From: Platerodrilus igneus
Taxonomy: Eukaryota > Arthropoda > Insecta > Coleoptera > Lycidae
Assembly (NCBI GenBank): GCA_036346225.1
Contig: JARFIW010001670.1
Coordinates: 5,394,001 to 5,458,000 of the forward strand
Direction: 5' to 3'
DNA: 64,000 nt
Shown here: positions 34,098 to 44,176 of the stretch, piece after piece
Position numbering within the stretch: the first letter of the stretch is position 1
How the letters are laid out: every line of letters starts with the position of its first letter
Program-made: the position numbers and the translations under genes
The notes under the pieces: generated by a model
The model's database searches: none
What the model was told of the DNA's origin: nothing
Seen by the model: only the letters and a program-made list of their open reading frames with translations

Positions 34098-34233
34098 AAT
34101 AGTATATTACATACCGAGCAGGGAAGTAGATCATTACAGCCGAGTGCTGGTTAGATGCCTGAGGTGCGCAGCGCCGAGGGTAGCTATAGGCACGAGGCTG
34201 TAATGATCCTTCCCGCGAGATATGTATACTATT
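34098..34233. mobile_element. 136 bp hairpin (MITE-like) element, copy A
   Basis: The two halves are near-perfect inverted repeats: AATAGTATATTACATACCGA ... ATCATTACAGCC and its complement GGCTGTAATGATCCTTCCCG ... GTATACTATT. It interrupts the interval between RNase H and integrase of the old gypsy element. It matches copy B at 62887-63021. Confidence 0.75.
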
Positions 34234-34839
34234 CCACTCACATGGTTAGTAAATATAAATAAGTGTCGAATCATTTTAATTTTTATATAATTTGATAAAC
34301 TGTTTCAACAAAGATATCTGTGAGACCGTTGCTAGAGTACATTATGTGTGTTGATCTTGACATAATATTGTATGACTTACGTCTATGCCGCATTGTTAAA
34401 GGTTGTATTTGTACTTTGACACAAAATATGTCCCATAGTCACATTTTCAGCATCAGCATGGTCTTAGTTTAACAGTTAACAATACTAGAATTCTAATGTA
34501 ACAATTAATATATACAATTCCAAATAGATTTTGCTTTTATATTAAATAAGTACAGAGTTGTTTGTTGTTAATTAACTTTAAAAATCATGATTTAATGCAA
34601 TAAGAAAGTGACACTTGCTAGCCAGGAAAGTACTTTCCCGGCTAGCCGGGAAAGTGAAGTAAGTAATCAGTCGCTTCCCGACTGTATTGAAGGGTATAAA
34701 TGCACATATTACTAACCGATTGTGAGTAAAAGTATTTTAAAATTCGCCATTTATTATCTATACAAGAAAATAGTCTTCTTTTTGGAAATAGGGTAATAAT
34801 TCCTAAATCTTCAAAAAGACTTGCTAAAAATTTTACATT

Positions 34840-35856
34840 ATGATCATAGTGAAATTGTACATACAAAGTTTCTAGCTAGGTCTTATGTGTGGTGGTTTGG
34901 TTTAGAAAGTGATATTAATCGGGAAATGTTGCAATGTCAGACGTGTCAATCAACTAGAGCTTCAAGAGGAAGACATCCTTCCTTCCTGACCTGAACCGAC
35001 AGGGTGTTGGGAAAGAATACATTTGGATTTATTTGAGTTAAAATCGTCAAGTTCCTTATTGTCTGTGATGCGTATTCTAAATGGATACAATACTTTCTCA
35101 TGTCATCTACTACGTATTCGTCGTTGTCAAAACTAAATAAGTCTTTTGCCAGATGGGGTTATCTAAAAACTGTAGTCACGGGCATCCATCTGCCTTTCAA
35201 TGCATCTGAGTTTAACAGCTATTGTAAGGAAGGAGGAGTCAAGTTGTTGTTTAGTACTCATTACAATCCAGAATTATATGAACTGACCGAAAAATCTTTG
35301 CAGATCATGAAAAAGTTTTTAGTGAAGTTCATCTTTATCATCTATGAATAAGGCAATTTCGTGGAGCAATGTTTGGTAGATTCCTTATTCGTTTGTAGGA
35401 GTACACCATTTTCAGTCACAGGGCTATCTCCGATGACGGGAATGGTAACTTATATACGAAAAACACCATTAGTCTGGTCACATCTCTCAAGTAGACAGAC
35501 ATTTGAGAAAACAAATAGAGTAAAAGTAATTGGCGATTTTACAAAATACAAAAAGTTTTGATCAATTTAAGACATTTGAAAGGGTTTTTTAATGGTTTCT
35601 GGCTCAGATTGTGGAAAGGCTTAGTTCAACTATTTATTTGATAAAATTGGGGTTGATACAGAAAGTACACATCAATGAAATCAGAAAGAGTCTGTTACGT
35701 GATACGTCTGGGGACACTAATGTAGATTTCGAGATAGATAGACGTGATGTTGGCGATCAACCAGTAAAGCATGTCGGAAAGGATTCTGAATCAGTTGTGG
35801 AGCAGATGACAACCAATGTACAAACAAATCAGTTTCCTTCGCTTCTCAAGTGTTAA
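34840..35856 (+). pseudogene. Integrase remnant of the old gypsy element
   Basis: The zinc-binding region ends LARSYVWWFGLESDINREML with the downstream Cys pair in LQCQTCQ. The catalytic core has the first Asp in HLDLFELK. The region of the second Asp reads GIHLPFNASEFNSYC, where the expected DNGPPF is lost. The Glu region reads YNPELYELTEKSLQ. A C-terminal part follows, with VCRSTPFSVTGLSP (35361 on), then STIYLIKLGLIQKVHINEIR (35620 on). The second catalytic Asp is missing and the frame is broken, so it is inactive. Confidence 0.78.
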
Positions 35857-35970
35857 CTTGTTCAGGTCGTACGATTCAACCACCAAAACGATTTTCTCAT
35901 TTTTCGTATCTTTAGCCTAAAACCCATTATAATTATTATATTCTTGCAGAGTCAAGTTTGGAAGGAGGAG

Positions 35971-36197
35971 TGATGATATGTCAGAATAATGCTCAATGCA
36001 TAGTTATAGTTATATAATAATAATGATATAAAACATGTAGTGGTTTATGAATTTTGAGTAGTACTTGTTCTAGACTGTCAGGTTCAATGTTCTGTCCATT
36101 TTATAAAGATTCTAATAAAATGGTGTGGAATGAACTATTATTTAAAAACAGTTCTTGTTGAGTGTCAAAAGCCATATTCAAATTGTCAAATATATCA
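35971..36197 (+). repeat. 3' LTR of the old gypsy element
   Basis: Begins TGATGATATG directly after the purine tract and ends TCAAATATATCA. It is the more complete of the two LTRs. Confidence 0.78.
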
Positions 36198-38478
36198 ATA
36201 TAACGGATGAAACTGCAATACCGTTGTTATTTCACAGTTTTTAACGTCGTCTACCGAGAATTTTTTGACTGTACCGTATTTTTGCTAACCTTGAAGTTTT
36301 AAAATTTAACGTAACTTAGTCATTGTTGCTTTCGGTATCAGGTACATCATTTTTAATATCTGAACTCCATTGAAGTACTTTTAGGATACTTGTTCATTCA
36401 TTTATTAAACACGCGAGTTTGTGTTTAAAAAATGTCAGCTGGCTCATTTACATGATTGGGTTAATCGAAATATATTAAAATATTGCTAACAATATAGTTT
36501 TTTTTTAATTACAATTTTATTATTCATAAGTTCACAGTTCTTCATTAAAAGAAGGCTAAACAAATTGAGGTTAAATTTACTGGGTGAGTGCTTGTACGAG
36601 AGGTTAATAAAACACACTTTATTTATCTTATATGTATTGTATAATTAAAATTTTTGAACTGACTTCTCACCATTATCAACTTAATTGAAATTTTTCTTTA
36701 TATACTTTCGAACAGTATTCTTTGAATACAGTTTACAGAAGAATATATCGTAATCTTAATATATTGCTTTAACCTTAATAATTCTAAGAACAATTATGAT
36801 TAATGTTCTGTAGCAACATAAATCACGTTGATAGAGTAAATTGTAGGATATTGTTTTGAACGTTTAATTATTTTAAATCTGAAATCTCGTGGTATTGTTA
36901 ATATTATGCAAATAACTTTAACGTAGTAGTAATGGCCTTTTTCATGCCATATGTCGCATTAGATTTGGAATGTCTTTGTATACAACTGTTTGTGCAGTTG
37001 GGGAGAATGTTCATTACCATACCTAAGTGGCTTTTGTAACCTTGTCGTTATTTTATTGAAATATTGACCTTCCTAGATGTTGTTTGGCTACTTTTCTTTA
37101 TTGTGATTATGAAGTGTGATTATGATTGTCTCATTCGAAGCGTTATATCAAAAACAAATTGATTATTAGAAAAGAAACACCTTCTGAAGAAGCAAGAAAG
37201 TGCGAAGTATAAACTTTGCTACTCGTATTTCTATTATGCTGGGATATTATTTTTTCATAATACAATATACTGTTAAATGGGATTTAACAGTACTCCATAT
37301 TCGATTAATATTCGTGCCAAAACAGTCAAGGTTGTGAAAATGTATCGCCACGGCCCTTGTTTAGTATTTATATTAGCAGAGTAAAACATCCGCATTTACA
37401 CAACCGACATTCTTGCTCTTCCGCCATGTTGTAAAAGCTTCATATTCGTTTGTTTTGGTACCTAATAGCTCACAACTTATTTCAGCTGCTTCCTCGCGTA
37501 TGTGTTCTGAATTTTCAAAAATGCTGAATTTTCTTTCATTGCGTCAAATTTTAAAAAATTTTTAAAAATATTTTCTACTTTTTGAACAACGGTACTACAA
37601 ATTAAGCCACTAATCATTAGTAAATTTTATTTGTATTGAAAAAAGCAACTTTCACGAATCATCTTCATATGTATCTTCTTATGAAAAGTACTGAACGCCA
37701 CACGACCGATATGGAAAGATGGCCTCGGTTGATTATAAAAGTCTGCTTTCGCCTCTGTTTACAAAATTCAGACTCACTCGTCCGTTGTTTGCAACATATC
37801 GACCTAACTATATTAGTAGATTGTTCTAAATTACCTCAGAGTACGTAATTTTATAAGTATCCGAGTAATGATTCCACGCTAAACATATTTTTGTACTTGA
37901 TTTTTTCAGTTATTCCTGATAGCCTGCTTTAATACCCACGGGCCCAAATATTAGTATTATACCTAATTTGACATTATTTGAAAATTATTTCTACTGCAAC
38001 ACTAAACGGGACTATTTATCACTTACATAAATTTATAGGAAATACATTAATGTAATTCTTTCTGTATATTCAAATATATTACTAAAATGCATACTTATAA
38101 TTTCAACTTTTAAGGAGTACAAACAGGTTGTTACATCTTTAAGGTAAAAAATTCAATTTCTAGTTTGTTCCCCTTTAGCTATAGGTAAAATTGCCTTGTT
38201 AGCGTATAAATTAATGTTATTTCCGATTTGTATAATATTACTAACTCGAGCCTGGTTAGTGAGCCAAGGACGGGGAACTACTTCGTTGTTCAGAAGTTTT
38301 GACAACAAAATTTTCTCAGAAATGTATATTTTAAAGTAGGAAATTTATCGTTACAATTATAATTATATAAAGGAAATTGCGAATTTTTACTTTTGTATTT
38401 TGGAAATAGATGATTCTAAACAGATGTAATCCGATTCGATTTTTAGTGTGTGGGCGTGAGTGTGCTTGTACTGCATAT
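36198..38478. other. No recognisable gene
   Basis: AT-rich DNA. The plus frame at 37636-37848 has no motif, and no repeat stands out. Confidence 0.4.
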
Positions 38479-39747
38479 ACAGGGTGTCTCACAACGAGCT
38501 TTCATTAGAGGTATCTTAAAAACTACAAAAACTGGAAAACGGAAATTTGTCATGAAGGAGTTATCGAATAAAGCAACTCCAGTTAAAATATTCCCAACGC
38601 GTAACTTCCGGGTATACCGAAAATAGGGCTTAACTTAGTTATTTTAAATAGTACACTCTATATATTATTAAATATTTGAATAGTGCTTGAGCAAAGAATT
38701 AATTCGATATAAGGGTTTAATATAACTATCTTCAATTGTTTTGCCTGCAGGAAATTTTTTTTTTCAAAAAGGACGCACTTTGGAAGATCCTAAAACCGGA
38801 ACAATAAATATTTTTTCAAAACCCTTTGTATTTTGTGTTTCCATAACACCTTACTAAACGTTTATTAATAAAATTAGTAATGTAGTCTTCCCCATTGTAG
38901 GTGGTGAGAAAAAACGCGAATTGTCAAGTTACGTGATCTTTTTCAGATTAAATCCTTAAATTTTTGTATCACGACACGAAAGAGCATACAATTTCCTTTC
39001 ATTTAATACCAAACAAGCACAATCAATTATTTAGAAAATCTTGAGTTGTTTAATTATTTCTTTTAAATTTTGTTAACCTTTCAAGCTATTGTGGAAATTA
39101 AGGTTATGAACAATCTTTATTAAACGGTTTTTCCGAGAAATAATATTCAAATAATTTTTAATACAATAGCGTAACTCAATCTTCAAAATTTTATTTAATA
39201 ACATCTTTTATAATTTGAAAGTTAAGATTTCACATTGATTGAATTGATGGAAACGATCAAATTTACTTAAAGTCGATGTTCAAGAATGTTGCCGTTGTGT
39301 TGTAAACACTCACGCATTCGTTTTTGTACAGTATTATGTGTTGCTCGTTGTATTTCATTTTCCGTAAGCATAGCAAAGGCTTAATGAACTCTTGTTGGTT
39401 GTAAACGGTGTCGGGTAAGCATTTTCTTTTATCTACTCCTAAACAAAAAAGTCTATGGGGGTTATATCAGGCGAGCGGGGTGGCCATAGAAAAGGGCCAT
39501 TATTAGCAATTCATCTATCGTCAAAAAGTTCATATAGTAATTGAGTGACCAATCTATTACCATGTGCTGGTGCACCATCTTGTTGACACCATGCCGACAT
39601 CTCTTCTCCTATTGGCAAACTATCCAATACTAGCGTCACAATAATTCGTCAAAAAGCATGATAATTTTCCCCATTTAGGTTTTCGTCATAGACATGCACG
39701 CACATGGTTCTATTGTTTTTAATTGCACAATACACATTAAATTGCAA
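38479..39747 (-). mobile_element. Mariner-like element fossil, truncated on the right
   Basis: The left end ACAGGGTGTCTCACAACGAG (38479) has the typical terminal sequence of insect mariner-like elements. A minus-strand transposase remnant follows. No matching right end is present: at about 39748 the sequence switches to the core of the long-inverted-repeat element. Confidence 0.6.
39245..39720 (-). pseudogene. DUF4817-type mariner transposase fossil, C-terminal half
   Basis: Read on the minus strand. The second catalytic block is excellent (CQQDGAPAHGNRLV, about 39560-39600). The third block reads WPPRSPDITPIDFFV followed by a stop where LWG is expected, then KENAYPTPFTTN. The first catalytic region and helix-turn-helix are absent because the element is cut at about 39748. 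A stop within the third block and further stops downstream make it non-functional. Confidence 0.68.
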
Positions 39748-40291
39748 GGTAGCGAGCTTGTAAAACGCTACTTTTAAAAGCAACGTTTTTGAAGTTTTGT
39801 ACGAAATTAAAATTCGCAGAAAGCAACACTAGGGCAAAGCCGTAAATGAATAAACATTAAATAACGAATTTTATTGTGCACCAACAAATACTTACTGCAA
39901 TTTGATCCTTTAAAATTTATGACTGCGATTATCGGGTATTTTCAATACCAACACCAAAAAGGAATTGTAAATGTCAATAATGTACTTCTAGCTTGTAAAG
40001 TAGCGTTTTGCAAGCGAGCTACTTGTAAAGTAGAACACCCATTGTTTGTATCGTAACTTAAAAAATGCAGTTACTAATGAGTAACGAATAAAAATTATTT
40101 GATACGTCCCTCGGTGTTATTGACACCATTACAAATAAAACATCAATTTGTAGTTTTGTTATCTTTAAACCCCAAACCATACCTTAAAATTTTACGATAG
40201 ACTTGTTATACCCTGAAAACATTCGGTTCAATTTTAGTATTTAACATATAATTTGTTTGCGAAAATACCAATCTACGACCAATTCTTGAGC
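39748..40291 (+). mobile_element. Long-inverted-repeat element, copy 1 (core plus one arm)
   Basis: Aligns with the reverse complement of the core of the complete copy (53421-54485) and then with one of its arms. Shared blocks include GCTTGTAAAGTAGCGTTTTG, AAATTTATGACTGCGATTAT, GAACACCCATTGTTTGTAT and AACATTCGGTTCAATTTTAG. The other arm is missing at the junction with the mariner fossil, and the outer ~45 bp of the remaining arm is replaced by (TA)n. No coding sequence. Confidence 0.75.

Positions 40292-40341
<50 letters not shown>
40292..40341. repeat. (TA)n microsatellite, left of the LTR element
   Basis: Alternating TA with one C interruption. It continues directly into the TGCTGT start of the LTR. 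Confidence 0.95.
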
Positions 40342-40343
<2 letters not shown>

Positions 40344-42164
40344 CTGTACTACCCCTTTAGTGGGTCGACCTATTAATTCTGTAATATCACGTGTCCTTAC
40401 GTTGAGCTACCTATTTATTTTAATTGCTATAATACTAAATTAAATTATTGAACCACCATTTTAATCTTTCCTACAGCTTGTGATTATTTCCTCCTCCAGC
40501 TGTTTCTTAACGTTGCTATCAACTGGAGTTTATCATAAACAACTTTATCGACCAATGACAAAATTCAACAAGTTACCGCCTTTGCGGGTTATCTCTGCCC
40601 TACTTAATTTGTGGCTCCTCCTCTGTACTATTTCAATCTTAAGACCTCGGCTAGCATATATTTGTAATTATAAAAATTCAGTAAGTTTGGATCCCATTTA
40701 ATGAAACTAATGCTTTATGTACAGCTTTGACGTTATTTACAATACATTTTCAAATTAATTCACCTTTATAAATTTCATTTATCAACAACCATTTAATTTG
40801 TACTAAAACCCAAAGTCACCAAAGAAAACTCATTATCTTTACCAACAAATGTAGAATATTCTAAATCCGTTTTCTTATTATTATTTCAATACGTATTCAA
40901 CCCTTTGTTGACTTGTTTACAAGCATATAATATTTAGCCAATTTGATATTAAAAATAAAATAAAATTCTTGTAGAAAACAGATGCCTTATAACTAACAAT
41001 CTGACCTGGTTTTATCTTTTTACGACGACGCTTCCATTAAAATTAATCTTCCCCAATTTTCGATTCCATTTAACTTATCACCATTATGGACCAACACCAT
41101 TAAATTATAATTTTATACTTTAATCATTCTTGCCATAGACTTCAAATTTGTAATTCGTTCACCCTATACTTCAAGATTATGTTCTTCTTTTCGCCTCGAC
41201 ATTTAAATTGTTTTATTGTAATCTTTCTTAACATCAAGCATTCTGGCCTATTTTCCTCAGACCTCGAAGCCCTATTATTTTTATGTCTTAGTTTACGATT
41301 AATTCATAAAATAATCCTACTTACGTTTTAAACGGTAATTTTCATATACACACTCATTTATTTCACTTTGTATCACTTGTTACGTATTATTCAGTATTAC
41401 TGGCAATGCACTTGGGCCTTCATTGAGTTCAAAACTGACTTTCTTATCGCGGTGCTTGCTAATATAATTTCGAATCCCCACTGCATCCGTGGTGTGGTCT
41501 AGAACCTGTCGTTTGCTTCGGACCAATCAAATAATTCCATTTCGAATATTTTCTGATGTAATGCTCTGCGTTCGTTCATAATGCCCACCTGCCTGCAGGT
41601 GTCTTCACTTATCAACATGCTGTATTTTGATAGAATAGTCGCCTTTCCATAAACAACTGATGCAATTTTACTTTAAACTTTCATTGTTTACATGCGATTC
41701 ACGCAATTTTAATCATTTCTCTTATCAAAATGGTTAGATCTTTATACGCATTATATTAGCTACATGAAACTCTATTTTCACCTCCGTATTACTTAATCGT
41801 CTGAGACTCTTTTCTTAATGCGTGTCTAATTATACTTTATCATTTCTACGCGTGCTTCCACTGAAAAATATTCTTATTCGCTTTACTTATATAACTGAAC
41901 ACTATCTACAGGGTATTTAATCTTTACCATCCGTTTAATACTCGTATTTCTCATTCCTACGCCAACTATGCGTCTTCCTATGTCTTTCCTGCGTCGCCCA
42001 AAACTATTTCTACTTTGTACACAGGGTGTTGCCTACTTACTATCTACTTCTATTTCTTACTTATTTCCTAAAATAACTACAATTTTCTGCTGCCTATTTT
42101 AATTACTCATTCTCTAGTGACCTCCACTATGTCGTGCACCCTTAAACAAACCCTTATCACAGCA
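40342..42164 (-). repeat. 3' LTR (1823 bp) of the young element
   Basis: Near-identical to 45574-47399. Terminal TGCTGT/ACAGCA are inverted. The 73-codon frame seen in both LTRs on the plus strand is antisense to the element and has no motif, so I do not call it a gene. An AATAAA-type signal lies on the minus strand near 40416-40425, close to the LTR end. Confidence 0.95.
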
Positions 42165-42180
42165 TAATTCCCCCAAATTA
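42151..42180 (-). promoter_or_regulatory. Polypurine tract next to the 3' LTR
   Basis: On the minus strand AATTTGGGGGAATTA lies directly before TGCTGT. This is the expected position of the plus-strand primer and confirms the minus orientation of the element. Confidence 0.7.
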
Positions 42181-42470
42181 AAATATAAAATTTTATATCA
42201 ATGTCCATTTTTGTTGCCCAACGTGAACTTAAACTCACATTGGTATGAAATTATTATATTTTTATTTCCATATTGAAATTCAACCTTTCATTATTAAACT
42301 CATATTTACATTTTATTCATCCCATACCTATGTCCTATTATACTATACTATTCCTATCTATGCCTATTCTTATGTTCAAATCCTATTCTATTTCTCTATG
42401 TATACCTATTCATAATTTATTTTACATTTCCTTTTATCTATTCATCTGTCCTTGCATGGGCCAATTCAAT
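42181..42470 (-). other. Non-coding remainder where RNase H and integrase should be
   Basis: Low-complexity, purine-rich on the minus strand (repeated ATAGRAATAGG-like motifs). It includes a tRNA-like fragment TTCACGTTGGGCAAC (about 42212-42226). No pol motif is visible. Confidence 0.6.
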
Positions 42471-42998
42471 TTATCTATTTTCAACTTCCCCTTTTTCACT
42501 CTTAAATCTGGGTCCTTTTAATCTATATTTTTCAATCCTATATTTATTATCTATCCTATATCCTAAAAATCTAACCCTACTTTGAAAAAATTCACACTTC
42601 CTTAAATTCAACCTTAAACTTGCTATGTCTAATTCTAATATTATTCTCTCTAAATGTACGTAGTGTTCCTCTACACTATTACTAAATATTAATATTTCAT
42701 CTTTATAGTGAATACTAAATTCCTCATACAGTCCCAAAATATTCTTGATCACATTCTCTAATGCATCCGTGCTCGAGGACAAACCAACCGGGACCACCCT
42801 AAATTGGTATAATTTTCCTTCTACCGAAAAACCCGTATATTTCTTTGATTCACGCGCTAATGGAATCAAACACAATGAATTCTTTAAGTCTAATTTGCTA
42901 TATATTTTCTTATTACCTATTCTTGCTAATATGCTTTCCATCGTTGGTGGACAATTGTATTGCGGCTTCGTTCGCCTATTTATCTTTCTTGCATCCAA
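42471..42998 (-). pseudogene. Reverse transcriptase fragment of the young element
   Basis: DARKINRRTKP opens the RT fingers. The first catalytic Asp lies in YSKLDLKNSLCLIPL (residue 37 of this frame). YQFRVVPVGLSSSTDAL is the palm. The YxDD box reads YKDEILIF (residues 98-101), with Glu in place of the second Asp. FFQSRVRFLGYRID is the start of the thumb. The frame then runs into non-viral low-complexity sequence and stops, so the connection, RNase H and integrase are missing. It overlaps the upstream frame by 19 bases and needs one frame change to join it. The Asp-to-Glu change alone would be expected to abolish or strongly reduce polymerase activity. Confidence 0.85.
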
Positions 42999-43798
42999 AC
43001 ATAACCTAATGCTATTATCATTTTCTTCACGACGACTAATGGATTCACAAAATGTGTACTGGAGTTTTCTATAATGCCTTCACGTAACATTTCCTCAATT
43101 TCTTCCTTCACTCTATTCCTATATGCTACTGGGATAGGATATATTTTATTGTTAAACGGTTCCTCATTCATTACTTCTAACTTGTGCACATAACCCTTGG
43201 CAATTCTCGACTTTGACCCAATTAATTCTGAATGCTTATTCAATAATACATTCACCCTATTTTTTAAATCATCTGGACACTTAATGTCTTCACTTTCATT
43301 ACCCCCATTATTTATCTCTTCACTTTCATTACCCCCATTATTTATCTCTTCACTAAACTGATTAATATTTACGCAGTCATCTTCTATTACTATATTCCCC
43401 TCTTCATACCATTTAATATATTTCCCATTACACTCAATCTCTTTGCATTCCGCATTTATCTTCAACCCCAACTTATCTATCATATTCATCCCAAATATAA
43501 CATCTATCTTCAGTCCAGGTACCACCATGAACTCATTTTCCCATATTCTATCCCCCATTTCACATCTCAGAATTACCATTTCATTTATTACACTAAATCT
43601 CTTATTATTTGGTGCCACTAAATTACACCTTGCTATCTTTATCGCTTTATCCCCCAATTTCTCTCGTTTAACAAATTCTTCCGCTACAAGTGATGCCTCT
43701 GCTCCAGTATCAATTAATACTTTAACTATTTTATTTTCCACCTTTAAATTAATTATTGGTAATAAGTTTCTCTCAAGTCTTCCTAATTCATTATCCAT
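42980..43798 (-). CDS. Aspartic protease and RT N-terminus of the young element
   Basis: 272 codons. The retropepsin active site is VLIDTGAEASLV (Asp at residue 30), and FGMNMIDKLGL near residue 103 is the flap-to-C-terminal block. After an acidic linker, GYVHKLEV, YPIPVAYRNRVKEEIEEMLR and HFVNPLVVVKK are the start of Ty3/gypsy RT. The frame ends in a different frame at ALGYVWMQER, with the true continuation in 42998-42471. The linker contains a tandem duplication of EEINNGGNES (residues 151-170; 30 bp unit, about 43287-43346). The protease would process Gag-Pol in the particle and its active site looks intact. Confidence 0.85.
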   Translation of the reverse strand: MDNELGRLERNLLPIINLKVENKIVKVLIDTGAEASLVAEEFVKREKLGDKAIKIARCNLVAPNNKRFSVINEMVILRCEMGDRIWENEFMVVPGLKIDVIFGMNMIDKLGLKINAECKEIECNGKYIKWYEEGNIVIEDDCVNINQFSEEINNGGNESEEINNGGNESEDIKCPDDLKNRVNVLLNKHSELIGSKSRIAKGYVHKLEVMNEEPFNNKIYPIPVAYRNRVKEEIEEMLREGIIENSSTHFVNPLVVVKKMIIALGYVWMQER

Positions 43799-43834
43799 TT
43801 CATTTTAATAAACTCGCGCTGGTGCTCATATCCG

Positions 43835-44173
43835 TTAATCCGTAGAATTTTCCTTGGTTCGTCCGTACTCAAAATCCTGATCTCGCGTCGAAGGTCCTGC
43901 CTGACTCATTCTTCCTGTATCTGTGCAACTCGTGTTCCTTAATTCCACACTATTAATATTTCTTGCTGGTGTCCGTCGATCATCCTTTTCCTGTCTATTC
44001 ATTACTCCATTGTTTCCCTCATGATTCGTTCTCTCTATTCGTTGCCTTGGTGTCTGACCATTATCCCTGTTCTGCCTAAAATCATTATTAAAGTTTCCAT
44101 AGTTCCCCATTAAAATTTCTTCCGCGATCATAATTATACCTGTTCCTTCGATAATTATTCCTAGTCTCATCAT
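43835..44173 (-). CDS. C-terminal, Asn/Arg-rich part of gag (out of frame)
   Basis: The real gag tail is an Asn/Arg-rich segment. Just downstream of the main gag frame, another frame reads DRRTNFIRNDETRNNYRRNR, and this open frame then continues with NYGNFNNDFRQNRDNGQTPRQ. Two single-base frame changes (near 44190 and near 44110, the latter beside a GGGG run) separate them. No CCHC knuckle is visible, and a basic, Asn-rich tail may replace it. The first 20 or so codons of this open frame are probably out of the native frame. Confidence 0.55.
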   Translation of the reverse strand: MMRLGIIIEGTGIIMIAEEILMGNYGNFNNDFRQNRDNGQTPRQRIERTNHEGNNGVMNRQEKDDRRTPARNINSVELRNTSCTDTGRMSQAGPSTRDQDFEYGRTKENSTD

Positions 44174-44176
44174 TCC

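Larger units (their letters stand above)
31266..36197 (+). mobile_element. Old full-length Ty3/gypsy LTR retrotransposon, inactive
   Basis: About 4.9 kb, bounded by related LTRs (31266-31398 and 35971-36197). Decayed gag, protease, RT, RNase H and integrase occur in the Ty3/gypsy order. A primer-binding-site candidate TAGCGACGA directly follows the 5' LTR (one mismatch to the TGGCGACGA complement of a tRNA-Ser 3' end). A purine tract GGAAGGAGGAG directly precedes the 3' LTR. Multiple frame breaks, a catalytic substitution in RT and a nested hairpin element show that it has been dead for a long time. Confidence 0.85.

Noticed and set aside
40480..40701. Identical 73-codon open frames at 40480-40701 and 45712-45933
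   Set aside because: They are the same position in the two LTRs, antisense to the element, with no motif. Duplication of the LTR explains the conservation.
42205..42226. Primer-binding site for a plus-strand element (GTTGCCCAACGTG)
   Set aside because: Gag and pol lie on the minus strand, the site is ~45 bp from the LTR, and a better PBS candidate plus purine tract fit the minus orientation.
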